From Tetraselmis striata (Eukaryota; Chlorophyta; Chlorodendrophyceae; Chlorodendrales; Chlorodendraceae): DNA of 64,000 nt. The DNA is taken from the NCBI GenBank assembly GCA_006384855.1, contig VCJN01002791.1, forward strand, positions 124,001 to 188,000, given 5' to 3'. Below, piece by piece: positions 10,528 to 23,108 of the stretch; the stretch's first letter is position 1; every line of letters begins with the position of its first letter. Below the pieces are notes generated by a model. It searched no databases. It worked only from the letters and a program-made list of their open reading frames with translations, and was not told the origin of the DNA. A program made the translations under genes and the position numbers.

Positions 10528-12577
10528 ATGGCCGCCGCTATGGCCTCCAACGCTGCGCTTGCCGCCGCCGCCGCGCCCTCCGCGCGAGGCAGCTCCGCGC
10601 TCCCCAGCCGGTGCGTTGGTTCCCCCACCCGCACAAAGAGACTTATAACAGTCGGCCGCCTTGGCGGCCCCACTGGCGGCCGCTGAAGCCACAGGCAGAC
10701 TCAGGCTACAGAAGCGCCTTCGGCCACCGGCCTCGAGGGGCGCCACCTTGGCGGCGGTGGATGGTGCGGTAGCGTGCGGGTTTGTTCTCCCCCTCATGGC
10801 GCGCCCTGACCCGCCGCGCCCCGCCATCTCGTCCTGCAGGTCTAGCGCCTTCGTGGGCAGCCGCGTGACGCTGTCCAAGCCCCAGCCCGCGGGCCCCTCC
10901 AGCCGCGGCGCGCTGCAGGTGGTCGCCGGCAAGGGCAAGGGGAAGCAGCTGTACCGCGCGCGGCCTGGCGGCGGCGGCCCCCAGCGCGAGGTACTCCTGC
11001 CACTTCACCCGCCCATCCCGCTGCCTGCACAATCCCCCCCCCCCCCCCCCCCCAAAAAAACCGGCCCACCGTTCAGCCTCTCATTCCACAAAGACATCCT
11101 CAGCTGCGCTCGGTTCTCACAACCCTGTGCCTCACCATGCCACAGCTGCCCCCCACCCCGCCGGTGGACCCCGACAACGTGGAGTTTGTCCTCTTCGTGC
11201 GCTCAAAGAAGGTGCGCCATGGGGCACACGGCGGCAGGAGCGCCCACCAGTCTGCCAGTCTGCCCCGACCCACGCTGACGCCCCCCTCCCCTGTGCCCGC
11301 TGACGCGCGCAGACCCCGCAGTGGATGCCCCTGAGCGTGGTCAAGGGCGGCACCTCTGCCAACATGCTCGTCAAGTCCATGGAGGGCAACTTCGCAAAGG
11401 ACACCTTCAGGGACACGCTCATCCGCAACATCGGCGAGGTCATCTACAAGGTGCGCCCGCCGCCGCATGGCCCCTATCCCGGCCGAGTCAATTACCCACC
11501 GTCATGCCACCCTGCCTGTCCGTGCTCACCCCCCCCCCCCCCCCCCCCCCCCCCCGCCCCGGCACCCCAAACAGGACAACGCAGAAATCGAGGCTGGCCT
11601 GAAGCAGGCGTTCCCGCCCATGAAGTGGGTGACCGAATTTGAGTACGGCTTCAAGATCCGGGTGCGCGCCCCTTCCCCGCGCCATACCGCCATCATCCGC
11701 ATGTGCGCGAGGCCGACAGCCCCACAGCTCCCGCGGGTGGCGGCTGACCCGTGCGGCGCTGCCACTGCAGGACAAGGCCAAGCCGGACAACTGGTACATC
11801 GCGGAGAACTCCAAGATTATGATCGTGAGCCCGCCCTTGCCCCACCCGACCCACCCGTTCTCTGGGGGCAGGCGCCGGCCCAATGCGTTTACGGAACATC
11901 CCATGGCGCCGCGGGGTTCCGCTGCTGCTCTGTGGGAAGTGTTCCTCACGCAGCTTTATTTTAGAAGGAGTCCACATCGACAATCTGCACACAGTTTAGA
12001 AAGCGCCAAGTCGTGCACGAATCCAGCCGCAGTTCCACCAAGCTTATCCACTGGAAGGACAGTGGATCCAGCAGAACGGGAAACCATGTGAATTCCAGAG
12101 TGTTTACAATCCCACGCATAGGCGTACATGTTCGTGATTACAACATTACTTGTAGTTTTTGTGGTGTTTGAGGAATCGGACGCTTGTTCTGCCGACTTGT
12201 GGAATCATACAGGCACTGACACGTTAAGTTCAAATACCCCGTTCACAGCCTCGCTCACCCTTTCAATTTCCAGAAGTAGCCTTCCCGTTTTGCACAGGGG
12301 CAGGTCGTGTTGGTTTCGGGTCCTTGGGTCGGCAAGCATGAAAAGGATGCCTATATATATGTCGGTTACGTACGCTGTGCCAAACGTATCATCCCCGGAT
12401 TCGGTATCGGATGGCTTTGCGGATGCGCGGACAACGTGGATGCGGGCGAACGTATCCCCTGACAGCGCCACGCCTGTTGCGCCACAGATCCCGCCGAAGG
12501 ACAAGCTGCCCAAGCCGCCGGCCGAGGACCTGAAGGAGAAGGCCGGCAACTTCCTCAAGGGCCTCGGCGGCAAGTAG
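10528..12577 (+). CDS. HHL1: HHL1-like chloroplast protein (photosystem II high-light repair)
   Basis: Seven exons join in phase: 10528-10610, 10840-10990, 11146-11211, 11313-11450, 11575-11661, 11771-11824 and 12488-12577, giving 222 residues. The N-terminus (MAAAMASNAALAAAAAPSAR, then SSAFVGSRV) is a typical algal chloroplast transit peptide. The core matches the plant HHL1 family: VEFVLFVRSKKTPQWMPLSV, then KGGTSANMLV, then IRNIGEVIY, then TEFEYGFKI, aligning with LWYPLSIIAGGTTAKIMV and TEFRYGYKL as I recall them from the Arabidopsis protein. In Arabidopsis HHL1 is a thylakoid protein that acts with LQY1 in repair of photodamaged PSII; the role here is by homology. Introns 2 and 4 carry C runs before the acceptor. 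A TGTAA lies 71 nt after the stop. Confidence 0.8.
12215..12372 (+). repeat. Dispersed intronic repeat, copy B
   Basis: This segment of the last HHL1-like intron (11825-12487) is the partner of the repeat at 7598-7745. The two copies are inverted on the chromosome, but because the host genes are divergent, both have the same orientation relative to transcription. An ORF running from here into the last exon is fortuitous. Confidence 0.7.
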
Positions 12578-12647
12578 GCAGTGCTCCCACCCATACCCCC
12601 CCCCCCCCCCCCCCCATTAGTAAACGAACAGCAAACACCATTTTGCA

Positions 12648-12652
12648 TGTAA
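12648..12652 (+). terminator. TGTAA polyadenylation signal of the HHL1-like gene
   Basis: TGTAA is the green-algal polyadenylation signal. It lies 71 nt after the TAG at 12575-12577, just past a C run in the 3' UTR. Confidence 0.6.
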
Positions 12653-13344
12653 ATGCGGTATCATCATCATTCTTTGCCGTCTCCCCCCCCCCTCCCCCCT
12701 CAAATACGTGGCGCAGCTGTGCCGTATTGCAGCGGCAGATGCTATCCCACATGGGCTGCGGTGCTGATGCAACTTCGCATTGTGTCCTTGTTCCTGCATG
12801 TCAAATATACAGATGTATAGATACATGTGTATGTGTGTACAGATTTCATATTCCCAAATATATGCACATATTGGGCGCATATGGTCAGGATGGGGCGATG
12901 CACATTGCTATGCGCCGGGAATGGTGCACGCGCAATTGGACGCGGATGTAAGTGAGGTTTGTCTGCCAGAGATCATTCGAGCGGGGACGGCCGGGGCTTG
13001 GTTATGATGTTCGGTGTCTGCGGCGGTGGCAGCACATGTGTGTGTGTGTGTGTGTGTGTGTGCATGGGTCGGTTTGGGGGGGAGACCAGCTGTCATTGGA
13101 GTTGCCATTTAATTGGGGGCGGAAGCGTCCTGCAGCAATTAGGCTGTCTGCTCACGTTGAGCCACTATGTAGCAGTCAACTGTGCCTGGTCGCATTGTGT
13201 GCATACCTGTACTCTTGTGTGGGCAGCGTCACACGCGGGGGCATGTTTTGACATTTGGAATGAGATATGCGGTGGTATTGAGGGCGGGACAATTTGCACA
13301 GTGAGGTGGGGTGGCGGGGCCGGGATTGTGATGTATGTTTGTTA

Positions 13345-13349
13345 TTACA
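13345..13349 (-). terminator. TGTAA polyadenylation signal of HSP70
   Basis: On the minus strand TGTAA occurs about 134 nt downstream of the HSP70 stop codon, a usual distance for green-algal transcripts. Confidence 0.5.
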
Positions 13350-13482
13350 TGGCATTGCACGTGTTGGTATAAACAGGCTGCTGGCTGGCAGTGCCCAGCA
13401 ATGGTCAAGAATGGGTCACCAGATATATGTTCAGGGGCGTTATGGGTAGTAAGAAATATGTATACGTTGTGGAAAGGGGCTT

Positions 13483-15357
13483 TTAGGTGCTGATGGGGCT
13501 CATCATGTTCTCGAGCTCCTGCTGCTTGGCTTGCACCTCCTCCAGCTGCGCCTCGCTGTGGAGCTGCAGCCAGGAGAGCGCATCAGCGATGCCCTGCAGC
13601 AGAATGTCCTTGTCGCCCGCGGTGACGGCCTTGGTACCCCGTGACACGGCACTCTTCATCGAGTAGGCGTACGTCTCAAGCTTGTTGCGCGCAGCCATGC
13701 GCTCCGCAAACTCGCGGTCCTCCTCAGCAAAGCGCTCCGCAGACTGGATGAGGTCCTCCAGCTGGTCCGCGCTAAGGACGCCCTTGTCGGCGTTGATGGT
13801 GATCTTCTCACGCTGCGCGCCGCTCTGGTTGTCGGCCCAGACGGTGAGAATGCCGTTGACGTCGATCTCAAACGTGACGTTGATCTTGGGCGACCGCGCA
13901 GGCGCAGGCGAAATACCGGCCATCTCGAACTTGCCCAGCAGATGGTTCTCGGCTGTCTTGGCACGCTCGCCCTCGAAAACCTGGATCAACACCTCGCTCT
14001 GATTGTCGACAGCGGTTGAGAACATCTTCTCAGCGCGAGTGGGGATGGTGGTGTTGCGCGGGATGAGCGTGGTCATGACACCCCCCGCGGTCTGCAGCCC
14101 CAGCGACAGCGGCGTGACGTCGAGGAGGACGAGGTCCTTGATGCGCTCATCGACAACCGTCTCCCCGGTGGCCTCGTCCACGGGAGCCAGCAGCGCCGCC
14201 TGGACGGCGGCGCCCATGGCGACCACCTCGTCTGGGTTAACAGAGTGGCACAGCTGCTTGCCGCCGAAAAACTCGGACAGGATCTCCTGGACGCGGGGAA
14301 TGCGAGTAGAGCCGCCAACAAGCACGATATCGTCGACCGCCTCAGGGCCCAGCCCGGCGTCGGCGAGAACCTGGGAAACGGGGTCCATCAGACGCTGGAG
14401 CAGGTCGGCGCTGATGTCCTCGAACAGCGCACGCGTAATGGTGCAGGAGAAATCACGGCCCTCGAAGAGTGCGTCGACGTGCACGGTCGCCTGCTCTGTG
14501 GACGATAGCTCACGCTTGGCGGCCTCCGCGGCGGTGCGCAGACGGCGCATGGCGCGCGGGTCGGCGCGGACGCCTTCAGCCTCCGCCTCCGCCTCGAACA
14601 CTGACGCCAGGTGGTGCACCATGCGGTCATCAAAGTCTTCACCGCCCAGATGGGTGTCGCCTGCGGTGGCCTTCACCTCGAGCAGCCCTGACTCCATGGA
14701 GAGTAGCGTGACATCGAAAGTGCCGCCGCCCAGGTCGAACACCAGCACGGTGCTCTCGCGCTCGCTGTCCTCGTCGGACAGACGGTCGAGGCCGTACGCG
14801 ATGGCCGCTGCGGTGGGCTCGTTCACGATGCGCAGCACTTCCAGGCCCGCGATCGCACCCGCGTCCTTGGTCGCCTGGCGCTGGCTGTCATTGAAGTAAG
14901 CAGGCACCGTGATGACAGCCTGCGTGACTTCATGGCCCAGGGACTCCTCGGCAACCGCCTTCAGCTTGGTAAGCAACGCAGCACTGATCTCTTCAGCCCG
15001 GAATTGCTGCAGCTCGCCCTTGTACTCGGCCTCGACCACAGGCTTGTCGTTGTCGTCCCCCTTGACGACAAAGGGCCAGAACTCCATGTCGGCCTGCAGC
15101 GAAGGGTCGCTGAAGTTGCGGCCGATCAGACGCTTGGCGTCGAAGACGGTGTTGACGGGGTTCATCGCCACCTGGTTGAAGGCCTCAGCGCCCACCAGAC
15201 GGCGCTCGGGGGTAAAGGCTACGTAAGAGGGCGTCGTCCGGCTGCCGGTTGAGTCGGCGATAATCTCAGGCGCGCCATTGCGGTACACACTCACGCAGGA
15301 GTAGGTGGTACCGAGGTCGATGCCAATCACACTGGAGGCGGTGCCGTTGGAGGCCAT
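13483..15357 (-). CDS. HSP70: HSP70-family chaperone, cytosolic-like, intronless
   Basis: A single-exon frame of 624 residues starts at the ATG at 15357 ([20 protein letters not shown]). An upstream in-frame GTG at 15393 is less likely. All three HSP70 signatures are present: [10 protein letters not shown] at the N-terminus, [14 protein letters not shown], and [14 protein letters not shown]. The nucleotide-binding domain is complete, as is the beta-sandwich ([20 protein letters not shown]) and a shortened helical lid. It would fold clients with ATP and J-protein partners. The C-terminus ends MSPIST and lacks the EEVD that binds TPR co-chaperones; no signal or KDEL-type sequence is seen, so cytosolic placement is inferred. 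It is the only long intronless gene among intron-rich neighbours, which fits either a stress-type gene or a retrocopy. A TATA-like TATTAATA lies around 15565 on the upstream side. Confidence 0.95.
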   Translation of the reverse strand: MASNGTASSVIGIDLGTTYSCVSVYRNGAPEIIADSTGSRTTPSYVAFTPERRLVGAEAFNQVAMNPVNTVFDAKRLIGRNFSDPSLQADMEFWPFVVKGDDNDKPVVEAEYKGELQQFRAEEISAALLTKLKAVAEESLGHEVTQAVITVPAYFNDSQRQATKDAGAIAGLEVLRIVNEPTAAAIAYGLDRLSDEDSERESTVLVFDLGGGTFDVTLLSMESGLLEVKATAGDTHLGGEDFDDRMVHHLASVFEAEAEAEGVRADPRAMRRLRTAAEAAKRELSSTEQATVHVDALFEGRDFSCTITRALFEDISADLLQRLMDPVSQVLADAGLGPEAVDDIVLVGGSTRIPRVQEILSEFFGGKQLCHSVNPDEVVAMGAAVQAALLAPVDEATGETVVDERIKDLVLLDVTPLSLGLQTAGGVMTTLIPRNTTIPTRAEKMFSTAVDNQSEVLIQVFEGERAKTAENHLLGKFEMAGISPAPARSPKINVTFEIDVNGILTVWADNQSGAQREKITINADKGVLSADQLEDLIQSAERFAEEDREFAERMAARNKLETYAYSMKSAVSRGTKAVTAGDKDILLQGIADALSWLQLHSEAQLEEVQAKQQELENMMSPIST

Positions 15358-17655
15358 ATTGAGGCGCTCGTCGAGAGATCGGGGACGGAGCACGGGATCG
15401 ACGACGGTCGGCAGGAGCCGGTGGGAAGTTATTGTGCCTGTTTCTGTCGAGTGCGGTGTCGGCGACTGCTGTTAGGTAACAGCGGCAGTGCAACGGTGGC
15501 TAGGTATCGTCGTTTTTGAGGCTGGGAGACGGGTGACTGTTCAGAGGCACAAACTGGAGCGAGTATTAATACCCGATCTTGTCTCGTCTTGCGCAGGAAG
15601 GGTGCCGCGGATGGGTCACCCGTCTTGGTCTGGGCTTGTCGACAACTGACCGATGGCAGCACGACGCGGCGCCGCGATTATGGAGACCGCGCGGGGGCCG
15701 ATCGGGCCGCGGGGCCGCGGGCGGGTTCGATGTTTGTCGCGCATGAAGTGTAGTGACTGCTGTATCCAGTACTTTGCGTGCATTCTCCGGACGCTCTCCC
15801 TGTAACCAAAAATCCACTGCTGTATCCATGTAAACTTCATATCAAGTTCCTCCCACGCGGAGTCTCTCGCGAGATAAAACATGTACGAATGCACTACAGT
15901 TCGGTAAAACCGTTAGGAATATGGATGCGGTAACGGTCGAGTACCGGGACCCCCGGGCCGGACACCTGGCGCGCTGAGGCATACGAGTAATCCTTAATCC
16001 TTATAGCGCGCCACTGTTGAGAAACTTTAAATTAATATGAATATTTAATGGTTTTTTTAATTTAATTGGGCCCGCTCCCCCGCCCCGCATCATTTCGCAA
16101 CGTACCCGACGGGTACTGATGTCTGCGCGCTACTGCGGATATATAAATAGCGGCGGCACATACATATCTCATTGCATCAGCGTCAGCCATCCGGATATTG
16201 AAGGAATGGCCATGATATTGAACGAATGCTTCCTTGTCGCTACTCGGGTACATTGTTGTCGCTATGTCATTTTGTCGAGTCATGGTTGCGTAATCATCCG
16301 GAAAGCCTTGGCTTGCTGAGGCCAGGCCAGGCCAGGCCAGCAGGCCAGGCTGAAGATCAAGACATGTTTTATACAGCGGTACAGGTATCATCGTCATATC
16401 GTCGGCATCGATGCGCTGGAGCTACTACACTATTATATATATATATCGTCATCATACATATATGTACATGAGCTAGCTTGCAGAAGGCGATATCCGGAAA
16501 TAATCACATCGTCGTCATACAATCGTATGTTTTCGTACGGGTATCGTGTACTGCCGATGACGCGATATGATGCACGGACATGTCACACGCGAACATGCCA
16601 TGGGAGATTGTGTGACGTGACAGTCGCCATCGCGGCATCATGTCACCGCTTGGTGGAGCCCGGGCCAAGTGCACGGCTGCATGGTCATGCGGACGGCATG
16701 CGCACCACCCACGTGATGGACAGCCACCGCCCCCTCAAATTCAAAAACCACTCAGTCGCAACCAATAACTCCCCAGGCAACAAATATTACCCGTAGCATA
16801 TCACAGGTACCGCATTGGCGTGTGATGTGGCGCGGTGAGACCGTGCCGCTAGTAGCGTTGGATCAGATCCCGTGTCTTAGGTCAACGCCCCATAGTCGGG
16901 GTGCCGCATGGGTCGAGGCAACTACCGCGGGGTGGATACAGTAGCCACGGAGACAGGGGCTCGCAGGGGGGGCACTCGGGATGAGGGAGAATGAGAGGTA
17001 CTCTAGTTTAATGCTTCTGCTTCGATGTGCTATACGGGAGGTGGTGGGGGAGTTGTGTTATTGACCGAAGGTTGGCCCATCATCGGATGTAGTCGCGGAT
17101 GCCCATCATCGGATGTCGCTCCGGGAAGCTCGGCCGGACGTCCACGAGCGACAACCGGGTTGACCACTGTGAACCGGGTTGACCAAGTGAAGTTGTGTTT
17201 TCTCCAATGCATGCTAGAACTTACGGACGGAGCTGGGCTGGTGGGCGGGTGGGTCGTGCCCCGTGCGATGGCGGCAGGGCACGGCATGGCCGTGATGGTG
17301 TGGGGGTTGGACGAGATCTCGGCGGTTGCCCCGCCATGCCCGCGCAGTCACGCGGTAAATGTCGTGTAGTATATAACATTGTTTCCATTATCAAAGGAGG
17401 TATATTTCACGTACTTTGTTCACATGCCACCGATGACGATGATATCGGCTTCTGCAGCAAGCTCATGTGATTATATTACCGATGACGATGACGGTATTGT
17501 GCCACGTGTAGAATGATCCTAAATAGTGCTATCTATTTTACTATTCACGTTCGAGATTGGCACGTTCGCTATTTATAATGTTATTCGATGTAAGGCCGTC
17601 ACAAATTGATTTGTTGTTCAGCTGCCGTTTTCTCTCTCAGAAAGGCGGGGGGGGG

Positions 17656-17695
<40 letters not shown>

Positions 17696-18528
17696 AAAAT
17701 CGGATATCGGCAAAACAAGATGTTGAATCCCAAACCGTACTTAATACGGTATCGGAGAAGCCGTAGCGACGCGTATGGTCGCGCTTGGCCCCATGTTTGC
17801 GTGCGCGTTATCCTTGGCGGCGCCACGTCGGTTTTAGAGGCTCTATAATTCGACACACCCGCCGCATAACCTTGGCGGCTAGCCACGATTGAGCATCACA
17901 ACACCCACTCTCACATCAGCCATCCCCAGCGCTTGAAACTGATTGATGGCGTTTTGTGAATATGCGCGAGCGTCAGCATCGACAACGTGCCGCAGCCCAA
18001 GCCGTCATGGAGGAAGGCGACTGAGTTTGGCCCGCCGACGGCGACATGCTCGGAGGTTATGTTGACAGTCTCGCGTTATCTTGCCCCAGCCTCCCTACCG
18101 CTTCCCGATGCCGTTGTTGTCGCCATGAGCGTCCCGAAGAACACCGCCGACACCGCGCAAGATTGCACTTCGTTTATCGACGACAGCCTCTCCGACGCGC
18201 CGGAAACGCTTGAGGTGGCTTTCCTCCACTAAACGGCTACCCTTGCAGTAGAGACGCGCCTACCGCCGGTTAGCCCTATGTTGCGTATGATGACGGTAGC
18301 TACATCTGGCAGCCGCCACCGACCTCTCCACACGGCACGCTGGTGACCCCGATAGTCTGTCGAGGAAGAAGAGACACTTCAACGATATAGTATATTGGCT
18401 TGGGTATATTGAAGTCGGGTGGATGACCGATACAACGAACAAGATGGGACGCGACTTCGTGCAGCATGCGCACCTCGCGCCGTTCCCGTGCGGCTCACCA
18501 AAGAACGTAACAAAAAGAACGGCGGGGT
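15358..18528. other. Gene-poor region upstream of HSP70
   Basis: Nothing convincing is coded here. The part next to HSP70 should contain its promoter, but I found no clear GAAnnTTC heat-shock element. Other contents are a GGCCA tandem tract (16318-16349), an AT dinucleotide run near 16433-16446, and a 48-nt G run at 17647-17694 with an interrupted start. The small ORFs have no family resemblance. Confidence 0.5.
17647..17694. repeat. Longest G homopolymer in the window
   Basis: An almost pure run of about 48 G residues (one C near its start). Unlike most homopolymers in the window it is not in a recognisable intron. A tract this long is prone to length error in sequencing and could form G-quadruplexes. 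Confidence 0.9.
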
Positions 18529-19310
18529 CACAACATTTCCCGCGGTAACCCGTAAGACATTGCGAAAACTACTCGAATATAAGATCCGATATGCGGTTCG
18601 CGCCGTTAGTATAGTGTGCACCTGCAGCGTGATGCGCACATCGCGCGGCCCATTGCCCTTGCTCTAGCCTCTAGCAAGCCCACGACTGTCAACCATCGGC
18701 ACCGCGACCGCCCGCAGCGCCAGAAGTACCTCTTTATGCGGCGAGGGTGGGCGGGTCGCGACCGCTGGGCCGCCACGCAGGCGGCGTGTTGCGGGATCTC
18801 CGCGGCGATCCCGCAGCAACCGATCTGAGCGCCGCCCCAACCAAAAACTTCGCACCGATGGTACAGGCTCCGTCGGACCAGCTAGGGGGAAAAGTACACT
18901 ATCTATGCCCTCTATTTTAACTAAAATGCCTGTCTTTTTGAGCTGTTTTGGCCCAAACGGCGTATGGTGTCAGCAAAACGCGAATCCCTGATGGGGGTGG
19001 TCAATCGGGCGGCAGTCGCGAGGGCGGACCTCTTAGCCGCCGTCCCGGGACATACACGCGCCCCGAGCCCACCGTGATCGCTCAGTGTCCTCGAAAGGGG
19101 CAGGAGGTAGGGATACGGGGTGGGCGGAGGCTGGTGGGCTGGACGGGGGTGTGCTTGTGGATGCATGATTCGCCGCCCGCAGTGCCGGGCGAGTACTTCG
19201 GGCGGCGCGACGCGGATCCCGCAGCGCACGGGCGCGGCGCGCGCGGACAGATTATTCGTACTGTATTCGGAGCGCAAAATGCCGTACGGGTTACCGCGGG
19301 GAGTGTTGTG
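18529..19310 (+). mobile_element. 0.8-kb unit with terminal inverted repeats, left copy
   Basis: The unit begins CACAACATTTCCCGCGGTAA and its end is the reverse complement of a near-identical sequence (GGTTACCGCGGGGAGTGTTG, then TG). A second copy lies inverted at 23109-23927, at roughly 85% identity by eye. The structure fits a non-autonomous DNA transposon; no transposase is encoded and no target-site duplication was recognised. Alternatively the pair could be the inverted ends of the retroelement remnant between them, but that would not explain why each unit has its own inverted ends. Confidence 0.65.
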
Positions 19311-19659
19311 GTATGCGCGCAGATGCAAAATAGCCCCGCCCCCTCCGACGACTGTCTAGAACGGTTCTTCGGCAAGTTTGAAATGGGCAAACACGCAGAC
19401 GAGCCGGATCCTAATAGAGCTGCGAATAGACTAAAAAAGCTGCTCCGCGGCAACGGCGACTAGATGACGAAGGGGCAACAGTGTTGTTGTCGCTATTCAT
19501 AATGGGCTATACTCCAAGTTTATAGTCGTGCAAATTCGTCTACGCAATCAGATATAGTAGAATCGGGCGGGCATACATACGGGCGAGCAGGCATCCGGGC
19601 GCGCCCGTCCCCCCCTCCGTCACTTGTGCTTTATGTTCTTGCGGGTTGCGAACATGCTC

Positions 19660-21060
19660 TTATTGCCCTAGAAAACATTGTAACCCAAGCCAATTATACT
19701 TTTCGACAGACCGCACAGCCCCTTCCCTTTGACGATGAAACAACAACAGCAATCTGCTCGACAACATAACGCCGCACGCCGGGTAAGGCCCAGCTCCAGT
19801 CGTAGGATTTTTGCCAGGGGCAGGGCTTTCAACACCACACACGCGGCGGGCAACGGGGCCCGCATCAACTCGGGGTGTAGCGTCAAATGAGACCATGCCC
19901 ACCAGATCCCCCAGAGCCATCGGCTCCCGACCGCGGTCCGCGAAGAAGTTGTTGACGGCCGACAAGTAAGGTTGCATGCTGGAGGCCATGATCCCCGTGT
20001 TCCCCAGCCATGTGACGTACCGTGCCAGAGTCCCGGGGTATCTAGTCAGGGCCAGCCGCTGCTCCTCCTCCTATAACCGGAAAGATTGCTTCATGCCGCA
20101 GTGGGTGGCCCGCCCACGCCCACGACACACGTTCGCCCACGTGCACGCCCACGCATATAAGCTCCAGGGTTTGGGCGCCTAGGGTGTCATCAAACCCCCG
20201 CACGCGTGTCATGTGCGGTCGCATCGAATCAACTCACCATGTTGTACGTCTCGCGACCTCGACGCGGCGCGGTACTTAACCGATGTAGCTCGAACCGGTG
20301 CTGCACGTACCACCGGCCGTTGTTTGCCGCTGATGCCCGGTAACATGGATAGCGTAGCACTCACGGCCCCTCGATGCAGGTACACCCATTCCGGAAAGGA
20401 ACGCGGTATACATTCACGGGCCAGTGAGGCATGCCGATCCTACCTCGCCCTTCCCGCCGCCCCGGACGGAACAAGCCGGCGCGCGGCTCCACCGTGAGCT
20501 CCTCCGCTGCCATCTCGGTGAGTGCATGGTGCCACGACTTGCCCTCGCAACGTCGTGGCGCGACGACGGTCGCCGTTGCGCCACTCTGATGCGGCTTTGT
20601 GCACGAGGTCGGGTAGCAGGAACCAAGGAGCGTTGCACAAGTTGTTTTCTCGGCGCCAATCCGCATCCGGTAGGTGCAACGAGTCCACCGCCTCGCGCGT
20701 TGGGTCCAACCACGCTGCATTGTAGCGGGGGACCAGGTGTTGAGGCATACGCTAAGCGGGCGATGGGGTGAGGGCCAAACCGGCTCAACTTCCGAGAGCA
20801 GTAGGGGTCGAGTTGCCAATCGTCGCTGTCGAGGTGCGGGCTTAGACGGTCCGCCCATATGTTCGTTGCCGAGCGAATGTACCGGGTGCGCAGGTGGATA
20901 TCGTGCGAATCCAGCAAGCACCAGAGGCGTCGCAAGCAACTCGTCCATCATCTCGGGCGAGCGTGAGATTGGGCCCGTCAGAACGGGACATACCGCATGG
21001 TTGTCTTCATGCAGAATATGCCGTAGCATCCGTCATATCCGCGGGCGCACGAAGATCCCG
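19660..21060 (-). mobile_element. DIRS-type retrotransposon remnant (RNase H tail and tyrosine-recombinase head)
   Basis: An old, broken fragment read on the minus strand. At about 21040-20700 the conceptual protein shows the end of a DIRS-type RNase H: HEDNHAVCPVLT, SRSPEMMDEL, and RYIRSATNIWADRLSPHL. At about 20050-19880 it shows the N-terminal SAM-like part of a DIRS tyrosine recombinase: YVTWLGNTG, then MQPYLSAVNNFFADRGREP. The order RNase H then recombinase is that of DIRS elements. Several breaks are present and the catalytic half of the recombinase is not recognised. The fragment lies between two inverted 0.8-kb units (18529-19310 and 23109-23927). Confidence 0.65.
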
Positions 21061-22439
21061 ACAGCCAATCAAGACCTGCCTGGTAGGCTAGGGTTACAAC
21101 TAGGGATCAACACCCTGGTTACGACCCCGGACATGGCACCAGATCGGTTAGAGTTCCATATTCCGGCCGTAGCTCTGAATACGGCGCGAGGAGACCGTAA
21201 CCAAGACCAGAGACCCGCCCAAGCGCACCTGGGCGGGACGTCCAACGGAACTTAGAGAGTCCCTCTAAGTGAAACCCCTAACAAAGACCCCTGAGGGGGA
21301 CTACGTGCAGAAGACGAAGTATTGTAATGCTGCTGGTACAAGGCGCAAGACTAACATTGTAGCCGCAGCTGAATAGGAATGTAGGATTATGAGTACAATT
21401 AGACAAGGACAGTGCGTAATCCGGCCGGCGCGCAGGACGCGCACACACGCGTGCGATTAGCGGTTAACGTGACGTGCGGCCGTCTTGCAATGGCCGCGAT
21501 CGCGTGCGTTTAGAGGGCCCCCGCCTTCAGGCGGTCCCTCTTCCCCCTTGTCTTGTCTGTGAGACGCATAGGTAGGAGCATATGGACGGGACAAGGACGG
21601 TGTAGAGACGGAGATCGGCTTGAGGAACGAACGAAGACCGAAGGTAATTACGGTAACATGCGTGCTCGTGGGGCGGTAGTACGCGCGCTGCTCACCTTGA
21701 CTGCCTCTGTGGCGGCCGGGCTTTGTGGGACAGTCGGAGGCCGATGGGGCAGACGATGCGATGGATATGTTTTGAGGGCACGGGACTGGGGTGTAGGGGC
21801 GCCGCCGTGCAGTCAGGCACCTCAGCCGCCCCCGCCAACCGGGCGGCATGATTGCGCAGAGGCGTTGGATCATTATTGTCAAAGAAATGGCACACTGGAG
21901 CATGAGCCGGTCCGGAAGCGCGCATATGAAATGCGGGTCGACCCACACGACATCAAGTCCCCCGTCCCCCCCCCCCCCCTGCCCCACGCCCCCTCTACCC
22001 CCCCATTTAGCCAGAATCTGAACGAAGGTCACATATCAGAATCTTAACGCAGCATGTTCCGGGCATATACGCAACTTTCTGATATCATGTGAACCGCCTA
22101 CTGCGCACCCTGCTGCGGGTTGGCGCCCCGCTGCCCCGGCCGCACTAGCAAAGGAAATGCGGTTTGTGAAATCGATGGACAAGAGTCGATTCAAGTCTTA
22201 TCTGCGGTCGAAAATGATTTGTTATAATCGTTGATTATGATCAATGAGGTTAGTTGTTGCACTCCTCCGCAGTACAACCTGTATCACCAGTGCAATGAGA
22301 TAGGAGAGGGGATATATCATTCCTTGCTACCTATGTATATCGTACACCAAGTCACAAGGACGGAAGCGCAACTTCTGGATAAAGGCACCCCCCACGCCCG
22401 ACTCCAAATAGCCTGCATAGTATTGCCATGCTGGTGAGT

Positions 22440-22905
22440 TATGTTATACACACATATGTAGGTTGTGGATGAGAAGCCCGAGACACGGAGGCATGTGGTG
22501 TTCATGCAAAATACATGGGACGAGCAATGGGTGCCCACTGATGAGTACGGCAAGTAGGCCATACTGCGAGATAGGCGTGCCGAGGTTGAGCAGCATGACA
22601 ACCACGTGTATGTTGGGGAAGTGCAGTACTTCCTGGAGGTGACCCACACAAGCCCTTCTATGCCGGACCTCACCCTCGTTGTGTGCCGACTGCACGCAAC
22701 TGAGCGCATGGTGATAAGGGCCACCCTCGGCACTAGTGTGCGGCAGGGCATGGCGCCCCTTCGGCCAAATATTCGTAGGGGGCATCACGCCTTCCATGTC
22801 GCGATGAAGCACATCAAGGAGAGACGGTATTGCTTCTATGCTGGTCTGGACATAGTGACAAACCAACACTTATCCCGGTTTGGCATATGTTTTCACATGA
22901 TGTGA
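22440..22905 (+). mobile_element. Transposon-protein-like remnant, family uncertain
   Basis: The plus strand carries a degraded coding stretch containing YVGEVQYFLEVTH and LTLVVCRLH, reminiscent of the C-terminal region of large plant- and fungus-type DNA-transposon proteins (CACTA/KDZ-like). The resemblance is weak and nothing catalytic is visible. It lies in the repeat-rich block close to the right-hand 0.8-kb inverted unit, in keeping with nested transposon debris. Confidence 0.3.
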
Positions 22906-23108
22906 GGCAGTATGTGTGGTGCAACAAAACATAATGACCATGCACTACCATCTCAATTTCCGTTAAGCATGTAAGTGTAATCGATCGAAGTTATGTTGCC
23001 CAGCAATTCCGATTAGCGCCCTAGCGCCGCTGCCTTGCGCACCCGGCGCCCCAAATCTAGCCCCCCCTTGCGGTTTGTATCAGCGGCGGCTTTAAGGTCT
23101 CTACCATC

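Noticed and set aside
14003-14899. 298-codon plus-strand ORF over HSP70
   Set aside because: Antisense of the HSP70 reading frame; Ser/Arg-rich with no family signal.
15400-15900. Heat-shock elements upstream of HSP70
   Set aside because: I looked for alternating GAA/TTC blocks with the right spacing and saw none clear enough to report.
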